Positions 23,601-37,479 of a stretch of 64,000 nt of DNA are shown in pieces. The stretch's first letter is position 1. Each line of letters starts with the position of its first letter. The DNA is from Panorpa germanica (taxonomy: Eukaryota > Arthropoda > Insecta > Mecoptera > Panorpidae). Under the pieces are notes generated by a model that saw only the letters and a list, made by a program, of their open reading frames with translations, made no database searches and had not been told where the DNA came from. Made by a program: the position numbers and the translations under genes. The stretch is taken from assembly GCA_963678705.1 (NCBI GenBank), contig OY783210.1:13517331-13581330 (forward strand). Direction: 5' to 3'.

Positions 23601-25639
23601 TATTTGTGAAACAAGAAAATGTTCTTTAAGCAAATTTTCTAACATCAGTGTGTTTTCTAACCCAGCCCTGTTTACATTCTTATACAAATGAGATTTCAAG
23701 AGATAAAAAATAGCGAATAGACTTTTTATTGCTGAAGAATTTTTAACATTCTTTGAATGGCTTATAACGTATTATTAATTAATTTTTAATTAAAAAATTA
23801 CAGTAATTAAGTTCATAAATATGTTTGTCGTCGATGATATGTAAGACTCAGCATCAAATGTAGAAACTTTCATTTTGTAATACTTAATAGTTAATTCCTA
23901 GTTGATAAATAGTGTATCAATAAGAACTGACTGTTTTAAATTAGTTGCCATTTGCCACAACTATCTTTTTTGTAATTAAAATTTGTGATAAGTAGTGTAG
24001 AGACACGGCAAATTAATTATGGAGAACATGCGTCTATTTTTAAATTAAATATTACTAGGTTTTGTTTAAGTAAAATATTATATGGAAGCTAACATCCATG
24101 TTTTGTGTTTAGCGGTATGTATTACGTAAGCAGTAAATATTTATTTCACCCTGTAGCTTACATATTTGTAAACACCATGTATCACAACAAATGACATGAC
24201 TCTCTACTTAACAAATATTCTTTTAAAGTGGTACTTAAACATTGAATAGAAAATGGAACGCTATTTATAACAAAATACAGTTTTAATTTGAAAAAAAGTA
24301 GTATGTATTCATTTCCATTCCATTCATGTAATAAGGGTAGAAATATCCCTTAAAATACGATACACCAATTCTCTTTCACCTGTACTGTGCCAAAATGTTC
24401 TTAAATTTCAACCCACTTAAACGACGTGGTATTAAAAAAGAAAAAACTCGTACCAGTTTTGGTACACTCACTGACAGAAGCAAATTCTATTTAGATGTGT
24501 AGTAAATGTATTAATAACTCGATTTATAATAATATTGTGATGTTTTTTTTTAAATGATTGTACCTTAGTAGACCTGTACCATAGGTGATACAGGTAGATT
24601 AAAAAATAGTGGATTTGGCTGTTTTAAAAACTACGTCTTGTAACTGTACTCTAAGAAATGTGTCACTGTTGAATATATAGAAATGTAAAGAAGGATTTGT
24701 TGTTGAGGAGTATTCACCGTTGTGTGGTATTCGTTATTTCAAATATTGAATCGAGTCTATATCCGCTAAACTCAGTTACGTATAAAAGTTTACCTTTTAC
24801 ACACTTTAGTATAATATGTTTTAGGTTAATGTGATTAACCTAAAAGGATTACGTTATAATATTTACTTTTGGACATAAATTTATGTTTTCTGACCTTTTT
24901 ATACAAGATGTTATAATGAATATAATGTTATATTTAGAAAAGAAAATATTTTTACTGTCCTTTGCTTTAATTTAATGACAATGACATTATGACAATTACA
25001 GAGAATTATTTTAACTTAGCTAAATAATAAAACATAACGCTAGGTAAAAAATATTACGTTAAATAATACGAGCGTAATGTGAGACTATTTGTAATTTCCA
25101 ATTCATTATTAGTGCTTGAATAAATTGAGAAAATATTTATTATTCAGTTATGGACATTTAATTTATTCGTATTTCACATATATATTTTTTTATGAAAATT
25201 CAGTAAATTTTTCAAGTAAAATTTTACCATTATTATGAGAAATATTTTCGATTTGTTCTTTAATGGGTTTTGAATTCTTATAATTGAAAAAATAGACGCG
25301 TGGTCTATTTGTAATTGTAATTTCAAAGTATTGCAGTTTTTTCTAGTATTTTCTTGTATTCATTTGTATTAGTTATTAGAATTTTAAATATCACTGCCTA
25401 ATAATATCTTAGGTTCTCCTGTTTTAATAAATCTAATGCGGTTTATGCTGACCTGTGGATACTTATCTTAAAACGTCAGTCTCAAGTGTAAGGACATAGT
25501 GAGAAAAGAGTAATTTAAACAAGAACATAAATTTTGGTGAATTTTGTAAACTCACTTAAATCTAGATTCAGCAGTAAATGTAAGGACTTGTTCGATTAAT
25601 CGTGCTGTTTACCGATTGTTCGAGGTCGAAGAATGTGCG
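20661..25639. other. No gene seen
   Basis: AT-rich DNA. A small perfect inverted repeat, TTAGGTTAAT/ATTAACCTAA, lies at 24821-24843. The minus open frame at 22901-23104 and the others have no recognisable content. Confidence 0.5.
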
Positions 25640-25860
25640 AACAACCTATAGTCGCTTTTAAAATATGGCACACATACACCCGAATTTTTGACACATTGAT
25701 TTAAATAAAATATGAGTATTAGGTTACTTGTTTACTATACTATAAACGTTCTGATACATTCGTATTAAGTTTTGTAGGTTATGTATTAATGTAGTAGACA
25801 TCAACGCGGTACCTCAAACATGGTAGAATAACCGAAAATCGAATAATCAGTCCGAGCACG
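25640..25860 (-). repeat. Dispersed repeat family C, copy 2 (inverted)
   Basis: GGTACCTCAAACATGG, ATGTATTAATGTAG and AATATGAGTATTAGGTTACT (reverse-complement context) match the family C copy at 9795. Confidence 0.55.
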
Positions 25861-26504
25861 CATAAGTGGACATCATATAACACTTTTTATTAATTATAAA
25901 AACCAAATATTATAATATTTTCGATTTTATAAACATCTACGAGTCTAAAGTCTAATTTTTGATAAGGTTGCAGTGTGTAATAACAAAATGCATCCATCAA
26001 TAACATGGCTAACGTGTTTTCTATACAACTAACTTAGTATTCTGATTGTTTTGGGACCAACAACTACAACCACTACATGGACTAGTCAGGCAACCTTGAA
26101 CTAAACGGAGCGAGATGCCAGAGAAGTCCAAAAAGAACCGAATAACCAAAAAAAGAATAAAATGAAAAAGAAATCCAGAACTCTGATAGTCTAGAGTCTT
26201 GCATTATGTAGTGGCATTCACAAACGAAAGAAATAGGTTTTGTTGTAAGGCCTGCAACTTGTTTTACTGTTTTAGTACATTCTTTGTACACATAACATGG
26301 AACAGAAGACTTAACTTAAAATCTATATTAAATTATGTAAAACACTTACTAAATAATGTTATACATTCTATTACATCTATGGTAACTAAATCGAAAAGTT
26401 TTGTATGTTATTAAACCAGCAATTCATGCAGCATAACTACTTTTATAACATGTAGAATTTTCTTATCAAAATAAATGTAAGTAGTACATTAAGTTAATCT
26501 ATAT

Positions 26505-26885
26505 TCTTCGAGTGTGTACACCACTGGGTCTTTGAGGGAACAGTTGGGATATTCGAGTTTTCTAAGCTTTCAAAAAATCTGAAAGAATTCTGGATTACTT
26601 CGTGAAGTGTCTACTTCATGGTCCAGAAGTTGCCAAAGTCCAAAGTTTAAAACCGTTGTTAATAAAAATTGACAAATAATAAAAACCCGGAAGAAACGGA
26701 TTATTGTTCAAAAATTAGTAACTTTATAACAAACAAATATTATCAAAAACTGTTGTAGTCTTTTTTAGCTTAGATTATAAGCTTTCGAAAGAATGTAGTG
26801 TCTTTGGCGTGAGCTCCAAAAAGTTGAATTATTTGTGCACCTGAAAGTGGGAAATATTTTACGGATTCAGGCATGTCATAATCAA
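26505..26885 (+). repeat. Dispersed repeat family E, uninterrupted copy
   Basis: Contains TTCTGGATTACTTCGTGAAG through GGATTCAGGCATGTCATAAT without the MITE found in the 9.2-9.7 kb copy. The junction TTAGATTATAAGCTTTCG is the empty site. Confidence 0.8.
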
Positions 26886-27575
26886 CTTAACCACTTAACC
26901 TTTCAGAATCTAAGCAACGAATAAAATAACACGTACTACATCTTTATCTATATCTACGTTTATGAACTACTGGGTGAAAATAATTGAGTTTTCGATTTTG
27001 ATGAACCTTAAAAATAGTAGCTAATTTTCTTGAAAACCCATTAACAAACATGTTAACTGTAAAATATAGATTATACTAATATTAGAACTACAAATTAAAA
27101 CACAACGCCCTGTTTAAGTTAAAAATACTCTCCTCCGTGCTTTTTGCTCAACCATTTGACCTTGGTAAAGACACTTACCACAGTATCTACAATTTCCTAA
27201 CATATTGGAATGTAATTTCCATGTAAATAGCTGAATTTACTTTATTTCTATAATAAGCTGTCCAGTCTTCGTACTGAGTTCGATTCTCCATGAATAGGTG
27301 TCAGATTCCTTCGTAGCTGTGACATGCCTCGGCCCTCATGTCTCGCTGCACGTTCTAAAGGAGCCCGGTGTCTACTGAGGTCTCTCTCCAGCATCGCGTC
27401 TCTCGGATTAGATGCATACTTTACACCTTCAACTGAACTGAAGTGGACTTGTTACACTCTCGTTGCTGGTTTTAATCACGTGAGTAAGTGGAAGAAGGCC
27501 GGAGGAAAGTAATAAAGAACACAGAGGCGAATTGGTACATGTATAGCATTTACTTGGTTTAATAGCTTTATTTCT

Positions 27576-27813
27576 AAGTAAACAATTTGGTGACGTGACG
27601 TTTCTATACCTTTGCACTTCAATTATAGTTCTCATCAACTTTATCTTCATTTATATTCCGACAGGTGGAGTGATTTCGCCATTTGTAGTTGATAAAGTAG
27701 ACATTTCATATATACGACTGTGAGAAACTGAACTGTAAATGAACTCTTTCATGACAAAGAAATAATACTCATCTTCAATATGTTGGCAATAGGACTCCAA
27801 AATGTTTACTGGG
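27576..27813 (+). mobile_element. Family B MITE, short form
   Basis: A 238-bp copy from AAGTAAACAATTTGG to CCAAAATGTTTACTGGG. It contains the internal landmark ACAGGTGGAGTGATTTCGCC. The open frames on the minus strand (27429-27932) are MITE sequence. Confidence 0.85.
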
Positions 27814-28041
27814 TTTATTCTTGTAGAAGCGCCTGGATCAACTAGAAATCTTGAAGAGTCTTTCAAAGATATCAGAGGAGCCTCAAATTTCTTCAGTTGT
27901 AACTTTACATAATCTACAAGTGATAATGACATTTTGATTTGCTTACTCCCTAATTCAATTATATCAAGTGTTAATTTTAAGTGTCTCTTTTATGGATTAC
28001 AAATAGCGAAACCACTGACCTTTTAGAATCTAAGCGACGAA

Positions 28042-28226
28042 AAAGTTGATGCAAGCTGCAGTAAACTTCCTAAAATTGAAGTGGCCATGTTCACCAAATT
28101 GTTTACGGAGATTCTCTTCAACTCCATCAATGAATCCTTTTTGGAAAATGCTAATTAAAACGCCATCAATTCGGTAAACGCATCTTCAATATGACGGTAA
28201 AATGACTCCAAAATGTTTACTGGGTC
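28042..28226. mobile_element. Rearranged family B MITE fragments
   Basis: A reverse-oriented end (TTCACCAAATTGTTTAC, about 28042-28108) is followed about 70 bp later by a forward-oriented end (GCATCTTCAATATGACGG to ATGTTTACTGGG, about 28181-28226). The two halves do not form one intact element. Confidence 0.7.
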
Positions 28227-28381
28227 AGAGGAAAGAGTCCTTGCTAAAATTCGCCTGTAATTTAATAGCAGCAATTGAAACAACTGCATGTAGTTCGTAT
28301 TTGGACACGAGTTAAGCTAAACGAAACAATGCTTCTTTAAAAGGGCTCTATAAAAGAAATTATAGAAAGAATCAGTATGCT

Positions 28382-28736
28382 GTGTTTGGGATAAAGAATT
28401 GGCAAGGGAATACGCATCTGTTAGATGACCCTGTTCATATCTATCCAGGAAAACAGAAGCATCTTAAACATTTTGCTCGTTGTAGTCGTCATCCGTCCCT
28501 GTTAGCTGGCTTGCAGATTGGACCAATCTGGATTGTTGTTGTTTGCGAAACTTCAAGCCATGGTAACGTTCCTCTCCGTTCTTCGTTGCAACCGCTGCCT
28601 GGCGGACGGTTCGGTTCGCGGCATGTCTCTAACAGCAAACCAGTTCTTGGGTTTCATGTTACAAAGCCACCACCATCGTGGTTCCGCGGTGTTATATGAT
28701 TTACTTTTGAATACAAACGCCGTTCAACCATCGTAA
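28382..28736. other. GC-rich island of unknown nature
   Basis: About 350 bp with GC near 50 percent in a background near 30 percent. Two overlapping plus frames are open (105 and 72 codons), and parts of the minus strand are also open. None gives a recognisable protein. It may be a decayed transposon coding segment or an exon of an unrecognised gene. Confidence 0.3.
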
Positions 28737-31700
28737 ATGCAAAATCGAAATGCATTTCTCAGAATTCATGCTAAATATAAAAGACAAATAAACATACACA
28801 CACACACACACTTAAACATGAAGACCCGTGTTATTAAACTTACGTCAATCACAGTTGAAGGACTAGTGAAATTAAAACGATAAAGTGCAACAAAACAATA
28901 ATTGCTTTTGCAATATTTATAAATGGTAATTGAAGATTGTTCAACGGCAACAACGACTGATCGACGCGATGTTCTTCGCATCTTGGAGTTGACTATGCAG
29001 AAGATCGTGATCGTAAAATAACAGAGGCGATGACCTTGACTATTTACATATTTACTGCCAATAAACCGTCTAATTTATACAGCAAGATGTGTTCTGTATT
29101 TCCCCTTGATCTTCATCTTATTTTGTTTAAAAGTAAAAACAAGAATTAATCCACAACTTCTGCATACGCCGTCTGATATAGAACTAAGTTGCAGACAATG
29201 TTTTTAAACTATGTGCTTGTAAACACCGCTGTTTAATAACAACCAAATATAGTCCGGTGATCAACCCGAAGAATCGCCCAATCAAAACCTCGGCGAATAT
29301 TCGTAAAGAGATTTCACATCTCCAAAGTACTCTACACCAAACTTGTTCAATATTTAACCAGCAAGTAAACTAATAATCATATAAATTTAAAAATATAAAA
29401 AGACATAAAACAAAATTGTATCCATTACGAACGATTACAGGTTTATGAAGGATTTGTTTATGGTGCAAGATGCTGGTCTGAAGATGCTGTGGTCAAGCAA
29501 CACCGCCTCCTGCTGTTGCCTCGAGGGTGCTGGAACTTCACAATATGTTATTATTCGTATGAAACACAACAGTGCAATGCAATAATAACATATTATTGAG
29601 ATTTACAAAACGAAGTTGACCACTCTTGACTTGACCACTTCAATTATATATTTCTTGAATTAATTTTCGGTAAAATTTACATTTACAATATTTTTTTAAC
29701 TGTTGAATATTTAAATTTAATTTCTTAGTAGTAAATTATTGGAAATAAATTAGAATTATTTCGTCGTCTACTTGAGATTATAAGTGTTTGTTTATCACAT
29801 GACTATATCTGTCCTTTTCTGATCTTGTGAATCTGAAATGGATCGATATAGATGGCATGGTTCAACGTGATTCTAACCTAAAAGACTAAACGTACTCTAA
29901 TATATTGGGTTAAGTTCCAAAAGCCATATTCCTGATATTCCCTTTTCTAGTTCAAAAAAGTCATATGCAATTTGGCACACATTAATAGGAAGTAAAGTCA
30001 AGAATATGGCTCCCCGAACCGAGCATGCTCGCATGTTCCCATTACATAACTATACATGGCCAACATCAGCTAACAAGAAAATGTCGCGAACTTCATTGGA
30101 TTAATGAAACTAATTTTTATATTTGTGTGATAAAGTAATATAATAATGTTTTGGTTTAAAGTAAAACAATTGTTATTAATAAATAAGAGAAAATGTGGAT
30201 CTTTTTTATCCACGGAAGAATTAATTTCGTTAAGCTTTTTCACACGTATAGGCATTTCTCTCTTTTTATTTGCTTATTGCTCTTCTGTTTATGTCCTATA
30301 TCCCAAAGTGGCCTCTGAGTCGTATGTCGGTTTCACACCAGATAAAAGAGAGACAGTTCAATAAAACACGAACAAAATCTGTTTTTTCTGAACTAAAACA
30401 CCAAAGAGACAGTTCTTAAAACATTTTTGTCTTTAAAAACTGTTTTAGTAAACAAAACACATTCCCATCTGGAGTTGGTAAGATCAAAGGAAAACACGTT
30501 TGTTGTTGTTTTTTAGTCTGCTTGATTTTGTTTTTTGTGAACATTTGCGCTTGTCAGTTGTTGTTTATCATGTTTATAATTTTTATGGGACACACAGAAA
30601 AACACTAAAAACAAAACCAGTCTGTTTAGTGTGAACAGTTCCTTTTCGAAAAACATAACTGCTTTAAAATATGTTTTTGTTAAGTCTTAAAAGATTCGAC
30701 TCAACGAATCAGTTTTAAAAGAGGATTCCTGTACTATTCCTAAATTTTATTATTAATCATTATTAAAGTTCATAAATATCACTTTTAAAAGTGATTTGTA
30801 AAATGTTTTACTCATATAAATCTGTTCGATCACAATCATTATTCGCAAGACTCAGGAATACGGGCCTAGCTGATAAACACAAATTTAATAGAGATACTAG
30901 GAAAGAAACAGCAAATACAATTTAATGGTTACTTTTCTAATTTATCAGGAAAAAAATATCGCCAAAAGTAGCATTGGAGGCCGCACCAAAATGTGAACCG
31001 GGCCACGCATTATTCATAAATCTGTTCTAAAATACATTTCCAACATATCAAGACACATTACTTCACTTATTCCATTTGATATTTGTTGCAACATCAAATA
31101 TAATCACGCATTGTTGCATGTACGAATATCTCCATCTTGTGACACGTTTCCAGACTTCTCCAGACTCCAGACTCTCTGCAGGTGGTCATACATGAACAGA
31201 TAAATTAAAAAGAGAATTAAAAAGTTTATGCATATGGAATGTAGTCCACTCGTATGCGAGCATGCGAGTATTTATAGTAACGGAATGTTATGCGTTTCGT
31301 AATGCGATTGCGGCTGCGGTTGACTAGAGAGGGTGCGGTGGGGGTGACAATCCTGCATCGATATCGATAGGATCTATGTTAAATAAATTGAAATAACGTA
31401 GACATTCAATATAAAAATAAACGAGTTCGACTGAGATTTACAGACGTCTTAACGCTCGGTCTGTTACAGCTTTATGGATGGGTGTGTTCTGATTCTGTAC
31501 GATGAAGAACACTAAATACTATGTTCTATGTTGTAATCAGACTTAACACATGAAATGAAAAGACTTTCTTGAATACAACATTTTGGTAATTTCGTTATGT
31601 TGACAATGAATCATCGACATGAGCTTTGAAGTGAGTTTAACTTTACAAAAAAGAGAATAAAGTTAAAAGTGTATCAAAAGAAAACTTCTTTCAGGAGATT

Positions 31701-34700
31701 TATGACACTTTCTTTATATTTTTAAATGTATTGAGCGTAATGCTACTGCTAAATAGTTCCTTTCATAGTTCCTCAATTTCACCCTGTTTTAGATGCCGAA
31801 GTCAAATATTTCATCGCCGGATTTCGGGTTTTTTCGTAGCATCACAATCTAGCCTTCCGATAAAAAGGATCTATTTCATAGTATAGTTTCTATAGACATG
31901 GTAGCTTTACAGTTCACACGTTCAGAAGTTGTCAGCTTTGCCATCACACAGCCAGCAAGCTTCTAATCCATTTTAATATTTGTTATCTATATGCTGGTAA
32001 ACCATTGCTAATTACAAATGAATAAAATCAACGTGATTTTTATTAGGAAATGGTGTTTTAAGGGAGACTACTGCAGCCCACGTGTTCTGTTTAATTTTAC
32101 CAGATAACACAAAAGCCAAGCGGACATCGCAGAAACATTTCTGCCGAAAAACAAGTGTTATTCGCATATATGTTACTTACACAAATAGACCAATGAAGGT
32201 CCAATGTTTTAAATTAAAAATACTAAATTAAAATAAACTATATCATATTATAACCTCCAAAGTGTGACAATCTGTCAAAATGCAGTAAGATTTAATTTTA
32301 AAAGAAGTTCAATGTCATTTTGTCAAAAATAAAGAAATAAAAACAATTTCTATTTCTAATTGTTATTAAAAACAGCCAATTTAATTATTCCACATTCAAT
32401 TTTGTCCAACTTTCGAACTGTCAAAATTTATATTACTAATGACGCATGCGCATCAACTAAATTAAGTAACCTCAAATTAAAACACGAATGTGATAAGGAA
32501 TTCCTATTCTGAAAACCTGTAATCTAGATAAATGTTAGTAATATTTATATAGTAAAACGTAAATTCATAAATATATGAAATAGAGGTAACGTTTCCTTTG
32601 CTGTTAACCGTAATTTGTATCAAAAACTTTGCAGCTTTTGAAGCACGTGCGTCGTTACGTTAGGAGTACGTTTTTAACATTGTCAATAATTAGTTAATGG
32701 TGCCTGGAACGAGCTGCAAGTTACTATACACAATGGCATTAACATTTGTTGTGCCTCGGGGAGTTATGTCGGTGAGTTCCTTTCTTACGGCTTACGTCTT
32801 ACGAGGCCTAGTTCACACATCGACATCTAGATCCAATAATCCAGCATCCGTAACTCTTTATAAAGCTACGGCCACTTTTTATTCTTGCCGACATAGCCGA
32901 CGTGCTAACAAATCTACATTACCAGCAATCGAGCGTTAAAGAGTGAAGTCATTTTTTCTAAATTATTAAAAAAATAAATAATATTAAATATTTTAAATCA
33001 CGGAATTTTATAAAGTATCAACATTTATAAACTTTTTGGTTAGTATTAAAAAATACATACTTTCTTTTAATATAAATAGTTGAATATAATATACAACATA
33101 AATTATCTTTGTAAAAAATTGGTCTTTATTACTACAAAGATTTATACCATCTTGAAAATATAGGATCACAAACACGTATGTGAAATACTGTCCGTTGCAT
33201 TATAGTGTCATCCGTCTTTCCGTTTACTCCCCTTTATCCTTATCTTCAACTGATAATTCCTTCACTTTCAACTTCCGCTTTTCACCCCATGTTTTCACTC
33301 CACTTCCTTTCATCTTCTCTGTAACCCCGTTATTCACCTTCTTCCTTCTCTTTCTCCTCTCAACAAATCCTCTATGTTTTTTGTATGGATTCGTTTTTCT
33401 CTAATGAATTTAATACTACCATCAAGATCTGCACCGATAGCGGCTCCAGGCAGTTAATTAGAAACTAATTATAAGTAGATTAAGATTAGATGTAAGGAGA
33501 AGGTAAAAATCGAAGTCGACCTGATGGAAATCCTGTAAGTGAGGGGAAAGTAGGGAATAAAATGGATGTAGAATGTTAGAAGCAAGGGAAGAGAAAATAA
33601 AGACAAAGGAGATGAAACGTGATAGTATGTATAGGATTCCGTTGTTTTAATAAGATAGTGGCAGAAGAGGCAGAGAGAAGAAGGTACAAGTATGAAAGAG
33701 GAGCTAAGAAATTCAGACATTGTGTTGAAATTATTAAAAATATTAGAATAGCTTTAGGTTTACTTTGGTATTGAGATGTAATCACGTGATGTAATACACA
33801 CACATTAAATTAATAAATACAATACAATAGGTACTAATTATAAACAAGTTATAAATATTTCTCTTGCCCCAACAGCTGAGTATAGGCATAACGCTTCAGC
33901 GCCACAATTTCCAGGGCTAGTTGCTTCGGGTTCTATAGGATTTGAACCCATATACATTCTAAATATGTAATATTTGTAAAACAAACACAAATCTAATCAT
34001 TTAATCGTAAATCATCTCAAGTATTAAAAATAATAATATAAATATAAACATTCCTTCAATACTGAACACGTCATCAAAGGTACATTGACACCAAGAAGCA
34101 TCCAACACGATCAGAAAACACACACACACATAACACCTGGTTGTACATGTAGGTGTGCAGTATATTGTTGCATGTAATAAGGAAATATTATGAATGTAAT
34201 CGTATTTTATTGTACTCGTACTTTCTGACATTGATTAGCATTTTATTGTTATTGATTTGACCGAAGGTAAGATGAAGACCCGATGATGATGTGTTCTCAA
34301 TAATAAGAGAGATGCCGCACTGCATCGCGGGCACTAGCATTCGTACAGCGCCCCGTGCCTGCTTGCTGGGTCCAGCGACAATCGTAGAACTCTTTAAGAT
34401 GACGATGACATTGAAAACCTGTTATTTACTCAATATTTGGATGTAGTTTTTATTTTATTTTAGTCGTATTATATAAATTCACTTGTCCGTCCATCTGCTT
34501 ATAAACTTATTCATGACTTTCGTTCCAAAAGAGCAAGTGGTGGTGTTTTGGAATCGTGTTATTTGACTATTTGGTGCAGAGGTGGATCGTGTGGTGGCCA
34601 CAAAGAGCGTGAGCGCCTCTAGATATTGAAATGTCACCAGGTATGGTTAAATTGGATGCAGTAAAATAGCGTGCCTTAGACGGGCTCTGTATCAAAATTT

Positions 34701-35370
34701 GTTGGGCGCCCAAATGATGGGTAAAGATTTTTCACAAAAGGAACAAAAACGCTCGCATTGAATTAAAATAATTATATATTGATTATACGTTATTACTTAC
34801 AACTAATACTCCTAGGAACTAAGTTAAGTACGGCTTAAGAGTTTAGGTGAGATTGTGGATAACATTTTTCGAATTTTTGCTTACACATGTTTAGGGCCCT
34901 TGAAGTCTGGGGGCTCTTATCATTGATACGGCAGATGCGGCGGTAGCTGCGCCACTGATTGGATGTGAGAGCTACAAAAAAGGTTATTTACTTTCCAGAA
35001 TGTGGATCCAATTGATTTTGTCTTAAGACCAAAAACACAGAGTCTATTTTCATGTGTAGCGGCCAGTGCAAGCCATGTTACCAAACTCTCTCAACCTCTA
35101 CTTTATAAGGAAATTTGATAGACGCAGAAAATGTACCCGCTAAATACGTTTTGCTTATCTTTTAATAGTTAATCTACCCTTTTGTGTATTAGCATACTCA
35201 TATAAATTATTAGGAACATCTTTTAAGAATTATTAAATATTAAAGGTTTTAAGATTAGGTATTACTATGCTAAGTAAAAATGTTTAAGTAAATATTACAC
35301 AAATGTAGGTAATATTCATGTTTTATATTTTACCGAAAGTTATTGATAGTGTTAGTAATATACATACATA
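28737..35370. other. No gene seen
   Basis: Mostly AT-rich. It contains a short (CA)n tract near 28797 and a 14-bp hairpin (29542-29555 with 29581-29594). A purine/pyrimidine-skewed stretch at 33180-33740 yields several lysine-rich or serine-rich frames without identity. A GC-richer patch at 34310-34400 is unexplained. No supported gene. Confidence 0.4.
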
Positions 35371-35832
35371 ATTCAGTGACTTCTTTTTGTAAAAGCACTT
35401 TATTTCTCAATAAAAGATATTATTTTCACCAAAAAACGCTTTATTTGTCAACATAGTCTCCCTTGAGCTCTATATATTTAGTCCAGCGTTTTCTGAATTG
35501 TTTTATTCCTTCCAAATAATAGGTTGTTACTAGGCCCTCAAAATAGGCCATTGTTTCAGTGATGATCTCTTTGTTAGACCCAAATCTCTTAGAGCCCAGC
35601 CATTTCTTCAGGTTTGGAAACAGGAAAAAATCGCAGAGGGTTAAATCTCGAGAATATGCTTGGTGGAGAATCAGCTCGTAACCCAATCTATGGATTTTTG
35701 CCATGGTGACTACACACTTAATCGCAATCGCGGCAACCCAAATAAATGACGCACTTTGTTCAAAATTTGGCAGTAGTCTATTAATAGATGGCAGTTGACA
35801 GGAACTGCGGGAAATTTTAAAAGTCACTGAAT
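35371..35832 (-). pseudogene. Internally deleted mariner element, C-terminal transposase
   Basis: Inverted ends ATTCAGTGACTT (35371-35382) and AAGTCACTGAAT (35821-35832) flank a minus-strand frame. Its C-terminal half is a mariner transposase tail: VVTMAKIHRLGYEL, then a decayed catalytic block (SRDLTLCDFFLF, where families have SPDLAPSDFFLF), WLGSKRFGSNKEI, YYLEGIKQFRKRWTKYIELK and the terminal GDYVDK. The catalytic D/D residues upstream are lost. The N-terminal part of the open frame does not match the family. About 460 bp remain of an element usually about 1.3 kb. Confidence 0.85.
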
Positions 35833-37181
35833 GCTGAAACTATATGGAAGATGCATAGCACAGTGAAAGTAAAGTAATTTACATTTTTAAGATATTTAGG
35901 AAACCTTGCTTTAATAAAAGCGGTAGAAGAAATTATTTTCCATATGTTTCAAAGTACTAGTATCTTTACTAAGTGTGTGTAACATTGATTTTTAAATTGG
36001 AACTAAATGCAACATTCTTTATTGCTTCTAAAAACTTCCTGCGTCCCTTCTTCAACTATAACAACTTCTACAGTTCTATCCTTCTAAGTAAATGAGATAA
36101 GTATTAACTTGAAGGTCCAGAAACCATCTTCCATCTCTTTCTAATACAATCATTAGTACGTATACAGTCTGTACTGTACACCTGTGTTTTGTGGTTCACA
36201 TTCCATCGTCTGCAATCCGGCGAGGTGGTCAGACTGATCACATCCGACACGCGTTTCGCCTCGTGTTATGAATTGTTTTTTGGGGTCATGATGAAACATG
36301 GCGGGTCTTCACAACACGCAATAATTCGAGCACCAGTTTATCGTTAGACAGGTCAATCATTAGGCGGTAATTATTTGATAAAGATCACTCTGACCGCTAG
36401 GTGTTTCAAAAGAACACGAACTTTGAAATTAAACAAATAAAAGCCGACATCTTGAATTGATATTGGTTTGAGTAATCTTATTGTTTTCTTAAGTTAACTT
36501 TACATATATCGTTTGCGATTTTTACTAAAGCTCGTGAATTTTTTTTCCATAGCCAGTGATAAATTTTGATAACATACAGTGCATCTTAAAAGAATTGCTT
36601 TGTAAAATGATGAAGATTTTAATAAATTCTAAAATTTAAAATAAATAATGTATTAATAGGATTTAAAGCACTGTTAACGTCAAGGTCATGTTCGCCTGAA
36701 GTTATTTTATTTTAGTTAAATTTGATTTATTAAGTTTATATCAGTTAGAAATTCCAGCACTTTTTGAATTTCTTCTGCATTTTTGAAAGCATATCCCTTA
36801 GTTCCCCGCTGATGCTTTGATTTGTTCGTTGAGTTTGATATTGTGGACTGTTATTAGTAGATGATGGACTGTTATTTGCGTCTGGCAGTTGCTGCACTGT
36901 TGTTTTACTCATTAAGTGTTGATGCTTCGTATGTCCTGTTTACAGTCTGAAGATAAATTTGTCTATTTATTTGAATTGAATATAAAAACACTTTTAACAA
37001 TTAGAGGATAGAAAGATACCATTAAAAAATTAGTATTGAAGTAAGAAATAGTTCCTGCGTAAATAACTCTTAAAAACATGATTAAAGATCTATTCCTTCT
37101 AAGATGAAAACTCCAATAAATGAGCAAGCAATCAAATATAAATTGTGATATCACGTGTATTCTTTCGCTTCACTCATAAAA

Positions 37182-37278
37182 ATGCGCTTTATCATTCACT
37201 CTCAAGTCGTGGCGTTCTTCTCAGCTTATTTAGTTACATTGTTTGGGCTCAAGCAGCCTCGCGGGTTGCAGCTTAAAG
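37182..37278 (+). CDS. Candidate upstream (5') exon of the myosin gene, speculative
   Basis: An ATG in an AT-rich insect-like start context (ATAAAAATGC) opens 32 codons. These end exactly at a strong donor, TTAAAG|GTAAGC. The exon ends in phase 1, which matches the phase-1 acceptor at 41726; the join would make an Asp codon. The translated start (MRFIIHSQVVAFFSAYLVTL) is hydrophobic, like a signal peptide or membrane anchor, which would be odd for a myosin. The segment is richer in GC than its neighbours. The frame also stays open past the donor to a stop at 37410-37412. A chance open frame with a chance donor is a real alternative. I recognise no homologue. Confidence 0.25.
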
Positions 37279-37479
37279 GTAAGCATACACCTATAAGCAT
37301 GGAAGTCATTGCAGGCATCGTATTCAGTATTCTTTGTATGGCTGTTCCAAGCATTGAATGTACCTCTGTCAGGAAATCGAATAATGCTGATACTTATGCG
37401 TCTATATATTAGAATTTGCGGGTTATATCAAATACTCATGACCACGTGGCGTGTCAAATGATGCTTGATCGGTATCGAC

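Noticed and set aside
30320-30660. Possible MITE with TTTCACACC / GTGTGAAC ends
   Set aside because: The inverted ends are too short and imperfect and no TSD could be seen.
33180-33740. Several overlapping lysine-rich or serine/leucine-rich frames on both strands
   Set aside because: The sequence is strongly purine/pyrimidine skewed, which keeps frames open by composition; no family motif was recognised.
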